From the NCBI GenBank assembly GCA_964454015.1, contig CAYVQF010000005.1, positions 1-64,000 on the forward strand: a DNA stretch of 64,000 nucleotides, read 5' to 3'. The position numbers and the translations under genes are program-made. This DNA comes from CAYVQF01 sp964454015 (GTDB lineage Bacteria > Myxococcota_A > Bradymonadia > UBA4248). Shown here in pieces: positions 45,464 through 55,118 of the stretch (position 1 is its first letter; every line of letters starts with the position of its first letter). The notes beneath the pieces were generated by a model. It did no database searches. It saw only the letters and a program-made list of their open reading frames with translations, and had not been told where the DNA came from.

Positions 45464-45729
45464 GGTAACCTTTGCAAGATGAGTGGGGGAGCCTCGGTCA
45501 TGCGGCACGCCTCCATTGTTGCGGCAACGCCCAGCGATTACAATGGACGGGTCGTTGGGGGAGCGCCGCCGTGCCGCGGCGCTTCCGGTAGGGTTCGGGC
45601 GCGAGGGCGGCAGTGCGGGGCCCCGGATGCGGCAGACAGGAGAAATTTCTGATGTCAGGCAAGCAATTTGCTTGTGCGCCTGGGCGTTGGTCATTGCGCA
45701 AAAGGCGTCAGAGGTGAAGGGGCGTGCAG

Positions 45730-47973
45730 ATGTTCAATCATGAAAGGGAAAGTACAACACGGATGGTGATGGGACCTCCCTTCGATTGGCGACAGGTGGT
45801 GTTGCATCCCCTGTGGCTTGTGTCGTTGCTGCTACTGGTTGCCAACGACCATGTGGTGAAGGCCAGCGGCTGGGCGCCGTGGCTGAGTGGCAAGCTCTCT
45901 GATTTCAGTGGCTTGTTGTTGGCACCAGCGTTGTTGGCGCTCTTGCTTGGGGTGAGAAGTCGTCGGCCCTGGCTAGGGGTGCATGTGGCTGTGGGTGCCG
46001 TGTTCGCCGTGCTGCAGTTGTGGCCCGAGGCGGCGGCCTTGTGGAGCGAAGGATGGTCGAGGATAGGCGTGTCTTATCCGGTGTGGAGTGATCCCAGTGA
46101 TCTGTTGGCGCTGCCTATGCTGTGGCTTTCTTATCGCTTTTTTGGCGCGGTCGCGACGCGGCGGGATCTCTGGAGCGGACGGGCTTGGGTCGCGACGGCG
46201 GCGAGTCTGGCTTTGCTCTCGGCGGTGGCTTCAGGAGGGGAGCCGACGGCCATTCCGCCTCTGGATCGCACGGGCTATGGCTATTGTGGGGATGGGATCG
46301 TGCAGTGGGATCGGGGTGAGACCTGTGATGACGGCAACGATATCCCCGGGGATGGGTGTACGAATTGCCAACACGACTATTGCGGTGATGGCTACTTGGG
46401 GGCGAACGAATCGTGTGACGATGGCAACTTCTTCGAAGGCGATGGTTGTTCTCCATGGTGTGAGATCGAGCCGACGGTGTGTTTGGAGGACGGTGCCTTC
46501 GTCTGGTGGTGTCAGCCCGGTCAGCTCTGCGAGCGCGTGCACTGCCCTTCGGTTGGCGAGAAGCCCGCGGGCTGTCCCACGGAAGCGGAGCCGGTGCGGG
46601 CGGCCGTGGCGGTGGACGGCCGTTGGAGTGCGGGTGAGCGCGAGGGAGACCACGTGCTCACCCTGGGGGAACAGCGGTGTGAGGTAGGCGCGCAGTGTGT
46701 TTTCGAGGCGCAGAACTGTGATGTCTTCGAGGGACAGGTGGCGGGTGGTGATGGCGTGGGGGTGTTGTGGCTGGAGCGCGAGAGCGGGCACGTGGATTGG
46801 CTGGGTATGGCCCGCTACGCATTTGTCGACAAGTTGCGGGCGGTGGTTCTCTATGTGAGCGAGATGTCGCGCGCTGTGGTGGGCTATCATTTCCCACCTC
46901 TGACCCGTTTGTCAGGGGTCCACGGCGAAGGCGGCGGCCAGGTTCTGCTGCTGGGCGAGCGCTTGCAGCAGGAGGGCTTGTCGGTGGTACCGGCTTTCTT
47001 GGTGCAGGATGCGCAAGGGGCGACGCATTGGGAGGTCGAGCTTCCTGTGGCTTCACGCTGGTTGCCGAGTGCGGGCTACGTGCTGGAGAGCGGTGAAGTG
47101 GTCGTGGCTGGGTATTTGGCGGCGGGGCGCTTCGCTCTGGGTGAGGCGGAGGTGGAGGCAGAGCAACCTGGGGCGTGGGTGGTGCGCTTTGCTGCCGATG
47201 GGGAGGTCTTGGCGCATTTTTGGTTGAGCACCGAAGGCGTGAGCATGGCGGTGCGGCGACTGTGGGTGACGGCTGAGGGTGAGATGGCGCTGGCGCTGGG
47301 GCAAGAGGGTGGTAGTGAGCAGGTGCTGTGGCTCGACGCGGACGGGGCTGAGTTGCGGCGTGAGCGATTGCCGCTAACGGGGGAGGTCATACCCAAAGTT
47401 GCAGCGCTGTGGATCGAGGATGGGCATTTGAATGCCGTGGTGTTGCATGGACGCGAGGGTGGTGGGTGGATGCTGGCGCAACACCAATGGGACGTGGATC
47501 GCGAAGAGGAGAGCCTGTTGGAGCTGGAGATTGGCGTGATAGCGGATGCTGCGACGCTGGTGGTGGGGCGGTCCCTGGGCCAGTTGTGGGTGCTTGGGCG
47601 GTTGGAGGCTGCTGCCGATGAGGATGGGCTGCAGCGTTTGGTGGTTTTGGATGGAGAAGGGGCGGTGCACTTGCAGTTTGCCTTGGGAGATGGCGCCGAA
47701 TGGAGAGGGGCTCGCTTAGATGAGGAGGGCTGGGGAGTGTGGGGCTGGGCGCAGCGGCTGGGCGCGGCTGGTGAGGGTGAGGTGGGAGTGGTGGCGTTGG
47801 CGATAGAGCGCCGTGATGCCCAGGGTGAATTGCTGTGGCAGGCGCGCCAGGGTGCGATGGCGCGGACCTGGCTGGCTTTGGCGGGTGATGTGACGTCTGG
47901 GGTCTTTTGGGGGGTGGAGCAGGACATCGACGGGGCGCAGCCGGTGGTGACCCGCTGGTCGTTGCATTGGTAG
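45730..47973 (+). CDS. Membrane protein with DUF4215 Cys-rich repeats and a large beta-rich C-terminal domain
   Basis: The protein has 747 residues from the ATG at 45730 (AAGGGG upstream). Four hydrophobic segments lie in ~25-160. Then come two or three DUF4215-type units (CGDGIVQWDRGETCDDGNDI, CGDGYLGANESCDDGNFFEG), typical of myxobacterial surface proteins. From ~290 to the end the sequence is Gly/Val/Glu/Trp-rich, with repeated short beta patterns, as in a propeller. It may be a surface-exposed sensor or adhesin anchored by the N-terminal membrane domain. No enzyme motif is seen. This region has strongly G-ending codons. Confidence 0.72.
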   Translation: MFNHERESTTRMVMGPPFDWRQVVLHPLWLVSLLLLVANDHVVKASGWAPWLSGKLSDFSGLLLAPALLALLLGVRSRRPWLGVHVAVGAVFAVLQLWPEAAALWSEGWSRIGVSYPVWSDPSDLLALPMLWLSYRFFGAVATRRDLWSGRAWVATAASLALLSAVASGGEPTAIPPLDRTGYGYCGDGIVQWDRGETCDDGNDIPGDGCTNCQHDYCGDGYLGANESCDDGNFFEGDGCSPWCEIEPTVCLEDGAFVWWCQPGQLCERVHCPSVGEKPAGCPTEAEPVRAAVAVDGRWSAGEREGDHVLTLGEQRCEVGAQCVFEAQNCDVFEGQVAGGDGVGVLWLERESGHVDWLGMARYAFVDKLRAVVLYVSEMSRAVVGYHFPPLTRLSGVHGEGGGQVLLLGERLQQEGLSVVPAFLVQDAQGATHWEVELPVASRWLPSAGYVLESGEVVVAGYLAAGRFALGEAEVEAEQPGAWVVRFAADGEVLAHFWLSTEGVSMAVRRLWVTAEGEMALALGQEGGSEQVLWLDADGAELRRERLPLTGEVIPKVAALWIEDGHLNAVVLHGREGGGWMLAQHQWDVDREEESLLELEIGVIADAATLVVGRSLGQLWVLGRLEAAADEDGLQRLVVLDGEGAVHLQFALGDGAEWRGARLDEEGWGVWGWAQRLGAAGEGEVGVVALAIERRDAQGELLWQARQGAMARTWLALAGDVTSGVFWGVEQDIDGAQPVVTRWSLHW

Positions 47974-48068
47974 GCGCCACTTGCTCGTCTTTGTGCTTGC
48001 AAAAAGCGGGGGGTGAGGAGATCCTGCGGCGAAGTGATGGGGTCGTTGATATGCCGTAGGAGACACGC

Positions 48069-50039
48069 ATGGAAATGGGCGGGGTTGCGGATTTCGTACG
48101 CCGTTTGGTGAGCACGCTGAACAGCGCCGATTCATCCGAGGAGGCCATCGGCTTTGTTTTGGGCGAGCTGGGCGCTGGGGTGGCGCTGACGGCGACGGCG
48201 CTGTACGTCATGGACAGTGAGCGCCATCGGGCGCATCGCTGTGGATGTTGGTTCGAAGGTGGGGCGATCTTTTTGCCGGAGGTGCTCGAGACGAGGCCAG
48301 AGCCGCTCGCGGGGGTGGTGCAGCGGGCGGAGGTCGTGACCTTTGTTTGGGGTGAGCGGGAGCCGAGGCTGGGGACGCTCTTTCCGGTTCGCAGTTCGGG
48401 ACGTGCCACGGGGGTTTTGTTGGTGGTGGCCCGGGGGGAAGGGGTCGTGGAGGGGAGTCTGCGGCTGCAGATATTGGCATCGCTGGATGTGTTGGCTTTG
48501 TGTCTCCAGATGAAGTGTCTCGAGGAGCGCGCGCGAGGTGCGGAGCGGGGCGCGGAGCGCCTGACGGACTTGACGTCGGATCTGGTGGTTTTGTGCGATG
48601 CCACCGGAGGGATCTTGCGGGTGAACCCGAGCACTTCTCGCGCCATTGGTGAGTCTCAGCGGGCCTTTTTGGGGCAGTCGGCCTTGGAGTGGCTTCATCC
48701 CGAGGAACAGGCGACATTGCGCGAGGGTTTCGTCAAGGCGTTGCATGGTGTGGGGCCTTTGCTGCGCGACTTTCGCCTGCGGACGGCGCAGGGGTACCGG
48801 AGCTTTCGCTGTGCCGGCATTGGCCTCGACCCGCCGCTGGGTGCGGCTCGCCTGGCGGTGGTCATGCAGGAGATCCACGCGCCCGAGCAGCGCGTGGCCG
48901 AGAGGCAGCGGCGAGAGGTGGCCGTGGTGCGTGGCTACGCGCGGGCCAGTCTGAGCGCGCTTGCCGGACGCGTTGCCCATGATTTCAACAATTTGTTGTC
49001 GGGGATCTTGGGAAATGTGGAGATCGCTCTGGATGATTTGGCGCCCGAGCATCCCGTCGTTGCGACCCTAGAGACCTTGTTTGGCTTGGCGCAGCAGGGC
49101 GCCGCTTCTTGCCGTGAGCTCATGGCCCAGAGCAGGCTGGGGACGGTGCAGCGACGGGTTGTGGACATCAATGTGCTGGTGAGTGAGCTGGTGGATATGC
49201 TTCGCGACGGGGTCCGCTGTGAGCTGCGGATGAAGTTGGGGGAGTCTTTGCCGCCAGTGGAGGCAGATGCCGATGGCTTGTCCCAGGTGGTGTGGGCCGT
49301 GCTGGAGAACGCTATCGAGGCAGTGGATGCGCAGAGCGGTCGGGTGGAGGTGCAGACGCGCACGCGCTTCTTGGACCAGGGGGTGTTATCCCAGGCGCTC
49401 CTGGGTGCAGATGCTGGCGTAGGGCACTTCGTCTCGGTTTCCATTGGCGACAATGGTGCGGGGGTGACAGCGCTCCGCGACCTTTTCAAACCCTTTTACT
49501 CGACCCGTGGACCTGGGCGGGGATTTGGTCTGTCACTGCTGCCTGGGGTGTTGCGGGCCCATGGCGGGGTGTTGCTGGTGCGCAGCGCGCCCGGTCAGGG
49601 AGCGGTCTTCGAGCTGTTGTGGCCTCTGAGAGAGCGCTCTGAGGCACAGAAGCCGGTTGCGGTGAAGCCAGCGGGCTTGCGAAAGGTGGTGTTGTTGGTG
49701 GACGACGATGAGGCGATTTGCCGGGTATGGCCGCGCATCCTGGCCAATCACGGCTATGAGGTCCTGAGTGCGGGTGGGGGCGGGGAGGCGATGGCGCTGC
49801 TGGAGGCCTCGGGGGAGGACGTGTCCTTGGTGTTGCTGGACCTGAGTCTCCCGGAGAGCGATGGGGATGTGGTTTTTCGGCAGATTAACGCGCACCATCC
49901 CCATCTTCCAGTGGTGCTGATGAGTGGTTATAGCCCGCAGGAGATGCGTCGTCGGGTGGACAGCCCGATGGTGGTGGGGACGCTGCAGAAGCCCTTTAAG
50001 ACTACGGAATTGCTAAAGGTTCTGGAAGAGGTGTTGTGA
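48069..50039 (+). CDS. Hybrid sensor histidine kinase (GAF-PAS-HisKA-HATPase-REC)
   Basis: The protein has 656 residues with TAGGAGA upstream. Approximate domains: GAF-like ~10-150, PAS ~165-285, HisKA with phosphorylated His in LAGRVAHDFNNLLSG (~300), HATPase (NAIEAVD, SIGDNGAGV, GRGFGLSLLPGVLRAHGG) and a receiver from ~540 with acceptor Asp in VLLDLSLPESDGD. No transmembrane helix. Its domain order is a shorter version of the 1082-residue kinase at 25375-28623, with which it shares the AHDFNNLL box. No partner regulator is nearby. Confidence 0.92.
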   Translation: MEMGGVADFVRRLVSTLNSADSSEEAIGFVLGELGAGVALTATALYVMDSERHRAHRCGCWFEGGAIFLPEVLETRPEPLAGVVQRAEVVTFVWGEREPRLGTLFPVRSSGRATGVLLVVARGEGVVEGSLRLQILASLDVLALCLQMKCLEERARGAERGAERLTDLTSDLVVLCDATGGILRVNPSTSRAIGESQRAFLGQSALEWLHPEEQATLREGFVKALHGVGPLLRDFRLRTAQGYRSFRCAGIGLDPPLGAARLAVVMQEIHAPEQRVAERQRREVAVVRGYARASLSALAGRVAHDFNNLLSGILGNVEIALDDLAPEHPVVATLETLFGLAQQGAASCRELMAQSRLGTVQRRVVDINVLVSELVDMLRDGVRCELRMKLGESLPPVEADADGLSQVVWAVLENAIEAVDAQSGRVEVQTRTRFLDQGVLSQALLGADAGVGHFVSVSIGDNGAGVTALRDLFKPFYSTRGPGRGFGLSLLPGVLRAHGGVLLVRSAPGQGAVFELLWPLRERSEAQKPVAVKPAGLRKVVLLVDDDEAICRVWPRILANHGYEVLSAGGGGEAMALLEASGEDVSLVLLDLSLPESDGDVVFRQINAHHPHLPVVLMSGYSPQEMRRRVDSPMVVGTLQKPFKTTELLKVLEEVL

Positions 50040-50041
50040 GC

Positions 50042-51442
50042 CTAGCGGCAGTGTCCGTCGACGCAGCGGAGGTGTTTCCAGCCGCCGTCGGTGGGGTGGA
50101 GGATGTCTACAGGGCAGTGGGTGTCGTCGGTGCAGGGGGCAACGCAGTGGTTGCGGGTGCCGAAGACGGTGGTACACACGTCTTGGCCGCTGCAGCCGAG
50201 GTCGTCTGTGCAGAGGGTGGTGCAGATGGCGCGCTGGTCCGCGTCGGCGGTGTAGGCGGCCCAGTGCCAGGTGGTGTCTTGGAAGGGGCGGCTGGTGAGG
50301 GCCGTTGTGCCATAGGTGCAGGTCGCCTGGCAGTCATCGGGTGAGTCGCAGGGTTCACCCTCTTCGAGGAGGTTGTGCCCGATGATGCGCACACAGGCGC
50401 CATCTTCGTGGCAATGTCCGCGGAAGAGTTGGTTGGCATGTTCAGCGGCACAATCGGCAGCGCTGTGGCAAGCGCCGGCTTCCTTGGTGAAGCGGATCTC
50501 GTAGGGCGTTGCGGGGTTCTGGTCCGGGCGGTCGAAACGGGTCACGACGACGTAGATGGGTCCAGCGGGGAGATAGGTCAACTTCAGCTCCTCAGGGTAG
50601 GCGTACCAGCTTTCTCCCAAGAGCAATCCCTGCGCATCGTAGGCCGAGAGATCGAGCTCGACGTCTTCACTCGATGCGGTGAGGGTGATGTGGAGGCTGT
50701 CGCCGTTTTCGACGGTGGCGACGAACCAGTCGCTCTCTTCCTCGTCAGGGCTATTGCAGATCATGCCATCGGTGATGTGGGCGATGCCGTCGGTGAAGAC
50801 CAGGGGGGTAGCGCCAGCGGGCCCGTCATCGCTCTGGTCTTCCCTGAGATCATCGCCGGTGCAGCGATCGTGGCGGGTGCAGGTGAGCTCGCCCTTGATG
50901 GCGTCGATGAGGCAGGCGGGCTGCAGTGGGTCGGTGCAATCGAAAGAGGAACGGCACGCACCGCAGACGCCGAGCGTGGTGAAGCAGAAGGGTTGGTCAG
51001 CGCTGGTGCAGTCGTCGTCGTTGCGGCAATGGACACAGCTCCCGGTCGCGGTGTTACAGATGGGTCCAAACTTGATGTCCCGGCACGCGTCGTCGTTGGC
51101 GCAAGGGACGCATGCGAAGTTGGAGCAGATCGGCTGGGTGAAGGGGCATCCCGCGTCGATGAGGCATTCGACACAGCGGCCGCTTTCTCTGTGGCAGAAG
51201 GGGCGCCCGGCATCGCGGCATTCGGCGCTGCTCTGGCAGCCGATGATAGGCACGTCGGTGGCCTCTTGGTCGGCGGTGTCGGCGGTGTCGGCGGTGTCGA
51301 CTTCAGTGTCGCTTTCGCTATCGAGGTCTTGGTCCGTGTCCTGGATGTCGATGAGATCCGAGGTTGGCTGTGGGTCATCGTCGCATCCGAGGGAGATGAG
51401 CAGCAGAGGCAAGAGGGTGCAGAGCAGGGTTCTCAGGTACAT
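50042..51442 (-). CDS. Cys-rich lipoprotein with pre-peptidase C-terminal domain
   Basis: The protein has 466 residues from the ATG at 51442. Lipobox SLGC (Cys20). An acidic Asp/Thr/Glu tether (~25-65), including ADTADTADT, precedes a Cys-rich region (~65-215) with several CxxxxxC modules (CQSSAECRDAGRPFC, CLIDAGCPFTQPIC, CVHCRNDDDC). A PPC-like beta-sandwich (~255-330, DWFVATVENGDSLHITLTAS to TPYEIRF) follows, then more Cys-rich sequence. PPC domains commonly accompany secreted proteases, but no catalytic domain is present here. Likely a binding or surface protein. Confidence 0.8.
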   Translation of the reverse strand: MYLRTLLCTLLPLLLISLGCDDDPQPTSDLIDIQDTDQDLDSESDTEVDTADTADTADQEATDVPIIGCQSSAECRDAGRPFCHRESGRCVECLIDAGCPFTQPICSNFACVPCANDDACRDIKFGPICNTATGSCVHCRNDDDCTSADQPFCFTTLGVCGACRSSFDCTDPLQPACLIDAIKGELTCTRHDRCTGDDLREDQSDDGPAGATPLVFTDGIAHITDGMICNSPDEEESDWFVATVENGDSLHITLTASSEDVELDLSAYDAQGLLLGESWYAYPEELKLTYLPAGPIYVVVTRFDRPDQNPATPYEIRFTKEAGACHSAADCAAEHANQLFRGHCHEDGACVRIIGHNLLEEGEPCDSPDDCQATCTYGTTALTSRPFQDTTWHWAAYTADADQRAICTTLCTDDLGCSGQDVCTTVFGTRNHCVAPCTDDTHCPVDILHPTDGGWKHLRCVDGHCR

Positions 51443-51466
51443 GATCGGCCTTTGTGCGCGCGGGGG

Positions 51467-51513
51467 AAAAAACAAAGAAAGCACCTCCAACCGCGGTTCG
51501 GTGTGAGGTGCTT
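51467..51513 (-). terminator. Rho-independent terminator after ackA
   Basis: On the minus strand AAGCACCTC (51505-51513) pairs with GAGGTGCTT (51479-51487), followed by a T-rich tail (TTCTTTGTTTTTT). Its end lies only ~25 bases before the start of the Cys-rich lipoprotein, so it may also act as a leader attenuator of that gene. Confidence 0.75.
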
Positions 51514-51572
51514 CTCAGGCTGGCGTCGTGCGCCGGCGCTGTCAAGGGGCGTTGAGCGCCCCGCGCCTGGCT

Positions 51573-52757
51573 TTAGTGGGTGAGGCGGTAGGTGTCGATG
51601 GCGATGGCCATCTCCTCGTTGGTTGGCACAACCAGGACCCGTGTGGTGGCGTCGGCTTGGCTGACGTCCTGTTCTTTGCCCCGGACTTTGTTGAGCTCAG
51701 CTTCGATAGCGATGCCGAGGTGCTCGAGTCCTTTGCAGACTCGCTCCCGGATGAAGGGCGAATTTTCGCCAACACCGGCGGTGAAGACGACGGCGTCGAC
51801 CGGGCCCAGGGCTGCCATGTAGGCACCGATGTACTTGCGAATGCGGTAGCAGTAGACGTCCAGGGTGCGGTTGGCGACTTCGTCGCCTTCGATGGCCATG
51901 TCCTCGAGGACGCGCATATCGTTACTGATGTTGGAGAGGCCTTGGACCCCGCTCTTTTTGTTGAGGAGGGTGTCGAGCTGGTCGATGTTCATCTCCTTGG
52001 TCCGGGCCAGGTGGAAGATGATGGCGGGGTCGATATCGCCGCAGCGGGTGCCCATGACCAGCCCTTCGAGGGGGGTGAGTCCCATGGTGGTGTCGACGGA
52101 GTGCCCCCCTTTGACGGCGGCGATGCTGGAGCCGTTGCCGAGGTGACAGGTGATGATGTTGGTCTCCTCGATGGGTTTGCCGAGGAGCGCCGCAGCGCGT
52201 TGGGCGACGTACTTGTGGCTGGTGCCGTGGAAGCCGTAGCGCCTGATGCCGTCCTTTTCATAGAGCTCGTAGGGGAGGCCATAGAGGAAGGCGTGGCTGG
52301 GCATGGACTGGTGGAAGGCGGTGTCGAAGACGGCGACCTGGGGGACACCAGGCAAGAGCTCGCGTGCGACTTGAATCCCCAATAGGTTGGGTGGGTTGTG
52401 CAAAGGCGCCAGGGCCACGTGGGCTTCGATGGCGGCGATGACGTCGTTATCGATGATCACGGTGTCGGTGAAGTGCTCGCCGCCATGGACCACGCGGTGG
52501 CCGACGGCGGTGATTTCAGCGACTTCCTGAAGGGGATCACCCGACGCCAGGATTTCGACGATCTTACGCAGTCCAGCGTTGTGGTCTGGGATAGGATCGT
52601 TGAGGGTGGTTTTGCCTTTTTCGCTCTTGTGATCGAGCTGACCGACGGGTTCGCCGATGCGTTGGGCGAGGCCCTTGGCGAGGACTTCGCCTTCAGGCAT
52701 GGCGATGAGTTGGTATTTGATCGAGGAGCTTCCGCAGTTGAGTACGAGTACCTTCAC
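51573..52757 (-). CDS. ackA: Acetate kinase
   Basis: The protein has 394 residues, start chosen at the GTG at 52757, where AAGGA lies seven bases upstream and the conserved KVLVLNCGSSSIKYQ begins. Acetyl-phosphate plus ADP gives acetate plus ATP. Motifs: VGHRVVHGGEHF, FDTAFHQSMP, YGFHGTSHKYVAQRA, ITCHLGNGSSIAAVKGG, and FTAGVGENSP near the C-terminus. It follows pta closely, completing the acetate fermentation route. The terminator above lies 60 bases downstream. Confidence 0.96.
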   Translation of the reverse strand: MKVLVLNCGSSSIKYQLIAMPEGEVLAKGLAQRIGEPVGQLDHKSEKGKTTLNDPIPDHNAGLRKIVEILASGDPLQEVAEITAVGHRVVHGGEHFTDTVIIDNDVIAAIEAHVALAPLHNPPNLLGIQVARELLPGVPQVAVFDTAFHQSMPSHAFLYGLPYELYEKDGIRRYGFHGTSHKYVAQRAAALLGKPIEETNIITCHLGNGSSIAAVKGGHSVDTTMGLTPLEGLVMGTRCGDIDPAIIFHLARTKEMNIDQLDTLLNKKSGVQGLSNISNDMRVLEDMAIEGDEVANRTLDVYCYRIRKYIGAYMAALGPVDAVVFTAGVGENSPFIRERVCKGLEHLGIAIEAELNKVRGKEQDVSQADATTRVLVVPTNEEMAIAIDTYRLTH

Positions 52758-52768
52758 GTTGAATTCCT

Positions 52769-54898
52769 TCACATGGACTGCGCTTGGATGGCAGTGACGA
52801 TGACAGTGTTGGTGATGTCGGTGACGGTTGCACCGCGGCTTAGGTCGTTGACGGGTTTGTTGAGGCCTTGGAGCACTGGGCCAATGGCGATGGCATTGGC
52901 CGAGCGCTGGACGGCCTTGTAGGTGTTGTTGCCGGTGTTGAGGTCGGGGAAGACGAAGACCGTTGCTTTCCCGGCGACGAGGCTGTTGGGGAGCTTGGTT
53001 TTGGCTACGCTGGGGTCGATGGCGGCGTCGTACTGAATGGGGCCCTCGACGTTGAGTTTGGGAACTCTGTCTTTGACCAAGGCGGTCGCCGCTCGCACGG
53101 CCTCGACGTCGTCCCCCGAGCCGGATGCGCCGGTGGAATAAGAGAGCATGGCGACGCGGGGTTCGATACTGAAGGCCGCCGCGGTTTGTGCCGATGCGAT
53201 AGCGATGTCGGCGAGTTGTTCCACCGTGGGGTTGGGGATGACGGCACAGTCGCCGTAGACCAGGACGCGGTCGGGCAGGGCCATGAAGAAGACACTGGAG
53301 ACGCTGTTGATGCCGGGTTTGGTTTTGACGAACTGCAATGCCGGGCGCAGGGTTGCGGCGGTGGTGGTGGTGGAACCCGAGACCATGCCGTGGGCGCGTC
53401 CTTTGTAGACCATCATGGTGCCGTAGTAGGTGCGGTCTTTCATGAGGTCGCGGGCCATGTCTTCGTTCATGCCCTTGTTCTTGCGGAGTTCCACCAGGGT
53501 GCGGACGTAGTCGTCGAAGTCGGGATCATCGATGGGGTTGACGATGGTGACGCCGCTGTCGAAGCTGAGGCCGAGGCTCGCGGCTTGGCGCCGCAGGGCG
53601 GCGTCTTCGCCGATGAGGATGATGTCGACGATGTCGTGTTTGCGCAGCTCGGCGGTGGCCTGGAGCACGCGATCGACATCCCCCTCGGGGAGGACGATGG
53701 TCTTCTTGTCGCCTTTGGCTTTGTCGCGGAGCATGCGCATGAAGCGGCGGGGGGTGACGACGGGGTTGGCCGGGACGAAACGATTCTTGAGGAGCCGTTC
53801 CCAGTCCACGTTCTCGTCGAAGGCGTTGCGAATGGCGCGGCTCTTGTCGTCTTGGTGCTCCCCGAGGGCAGGCTCCAAGCGATCGATGGTGACGGCCGTG
53901 TCGTAGACGTTGCGCTCGACTTTGAGGACCGGTAGGTCTGCGCTCATGCCGGTGATGAGCTCCATGACCTTGGGGCTGGGCGCATAGCCGCCAGTGAGGA
54001 TGATACCCGAGGGCCGCGGGATGGACTCGTTGGCATAGGCGGCGGCGGCGGCGAGGAGGATCTCCTCGCGATCGCCCGCGCTGACGATGAGGGTGCGGTG
54101 TTGGAAGTGGTGGAGGGCATTCTCTAGGCCCATGGCGGCGACGAGGACGTTGCCAATGGGGCCGGGGCAGCGCCGTGCCGGGTCACCAGAGCGGCAGTGC
54201 AGAGGGTTGGGGCAGTCACTGTTGGCCAAGATGTCGGCGTCGAGGGCGAGGGCGACGTCACACATGCGCGGCCGCCCCAGCGAGGCTAGCTCGGGGAGCA
54301 CGCCGAAGAGAGTGACGCCATTGAGGCGCTCGCCGAGTTGCTGGCGGAGGCCATCGAGTTGGCTGGGGTCGGCGCGGTTGACGATGACGCCGAGGACCTC
54401 GACGCCACGCTCGCGCAACTGATTGACACTGACCGTGATTTGGGCCTCGATGGCGTCGAGCGCGCGGTGGCGCCCACTGACGACCAGGAGTAAGGTCGCG
54501 TCAATGTTGCGGGCGATGTCAATGTTGATGTCCGAGTCGAGGGATGGAAAGGCGGTCATGGAGTCGACGCCTTCACAGACGACGGTGTCCCACTCGGCGG
54601 TGAGGCGGCTGTGGGTCTCCATGATGCTGTCGATGATGTCGTCGTAGCTTCCCGCTTGGATGGCTTTCTGGACAACGTCGCTGTCGATGGTCAGGCTCGG
54701 GTCCACGGGCTTGGAGAGCGCCTTGTGGATGAAGGCGACATCGCCGTCGATGTTGTTTTTCGTGTTCTTGTTCTGTCCGACGGGCTTGAAATAGGACGCG
54801 CGCGCGCCAGCGCGTTCGAGTTGCTCGAGGAGCCCGAGGCTGACGACGCTCTTACCAGTGCCGGCTTCGGTTGCGATCACCATCAAGGTCTGGGACAT
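52769..54898 (-). CDS. pta: Phosphate acetyltransferase, long (three-domain) form
   Basis: The protein has 709 residues with AGGAG upstream. It converts acetyl-CoA and phosphate to acetyl-phosphate. The N-terminal domain is a P-loop BioD-like domain (VIATEAGTGKSVVSLGLLEQ), then a DRTGG domain (~215-330), then the C-terminal PTA domain (~380-709; IVLPEGDVDRVLQATAELRK, GSTTTTAATLRPALQFV, GSGDDVEAVRAATALV). The long form is typical of enterobacterial and other heterotrophic Pta. The ackA ribosome site overlaps its 3' end. Confidence 0.95.
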   Translation of the reverse strand: MSQTLMVIATEAGTGKSVVSLGLLEQLERAGARASYFKPVGQNKNTKNNIDGDVAFIHKALSKPVDPSLTIDSDVVQKAIQAGSYDDIIDSIMETHSRLTAEWDTVVCEGVDSMTAFPSLDSDINIDIARNIDATLLLVVSGRHRALDAIEAQITVSVNQLRERGVEVLGVIVNRADPSQLDGLRQQLGERLNGVTLFGVLPELASLGRPRMCDVALALDADILANSDCPNPLHCRSGDPARRCPGPIGNVLVAAMGLENALHHFQHRTLIVSAGDREEILLAAAAAYANESIPRPSGIILTGGYAPSPKVMELITGMSADLPVLKVERNVYDTAVTIDRLEPALGEHQDDKSRAIRNAFDENVDWERLLKNRFVPANPVVTPRRFMRMLRDKAKGDKKTIVLPEGDVDRVLQATAELRKHDIVDIILIGEDAALRRQAASLGLSFDSGVTIVNPIDDPDFDDYVRTLVELRKNKGMNEDMARDLMKDRTYYGTMMVYKGRAHGMVSGSTTTTAATLRPALQFVKTKPGINSVSSVFFMALPDRVLVYGDCAVIPNPTVEQLADIAIASAQTAAAFSIEPRVAMLSYSTGASGSGDDVEAVRAATALVKDRVPKLNVEGPIQYDAAIDPSVAKTKLPNSLVAGKATVFVFPDLNTGNNTYKAVQRSANAIAIGPVLQGLNKPVNDLSRGATVTDITNTVIVTAIQAQSM

Positions 54899-55118
54899 GC
54901 CGATTCTCCTGTGGACGGGTCCGGAAGCTGAGGAAACACCGTTTGAAGTGGTCTGGGCTAGGAAAGAGCCGCTGCTGCAGCCCAGGTCACGGCGTTCGGA
55001 GGCATTGTTTATCCAAGGGCAGAGGCGGCGTCAATTGGCCAGGGGGTGGCATTGGTGGGTCGTGTGCTTGGAGGTGCTTGGTGCTCGAGAGAGGGCGCGA
55101 GGGGGCGCTGGGGGCGCA

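Noticed and set aside
47387..48646. 419-residue minus-strand frame over the DUF4215 protein and the second kinase
   Set aside because: Ser/Pro/Thr/Arg-rich shadow spanning two real genes and their gap.
50375..51583. 402-residue plus-strand frame over the Cys-rich lipoprotein
   Set aside because: Shadow frame; the minus strand has a signal peptide, lipobox and PPC domain.
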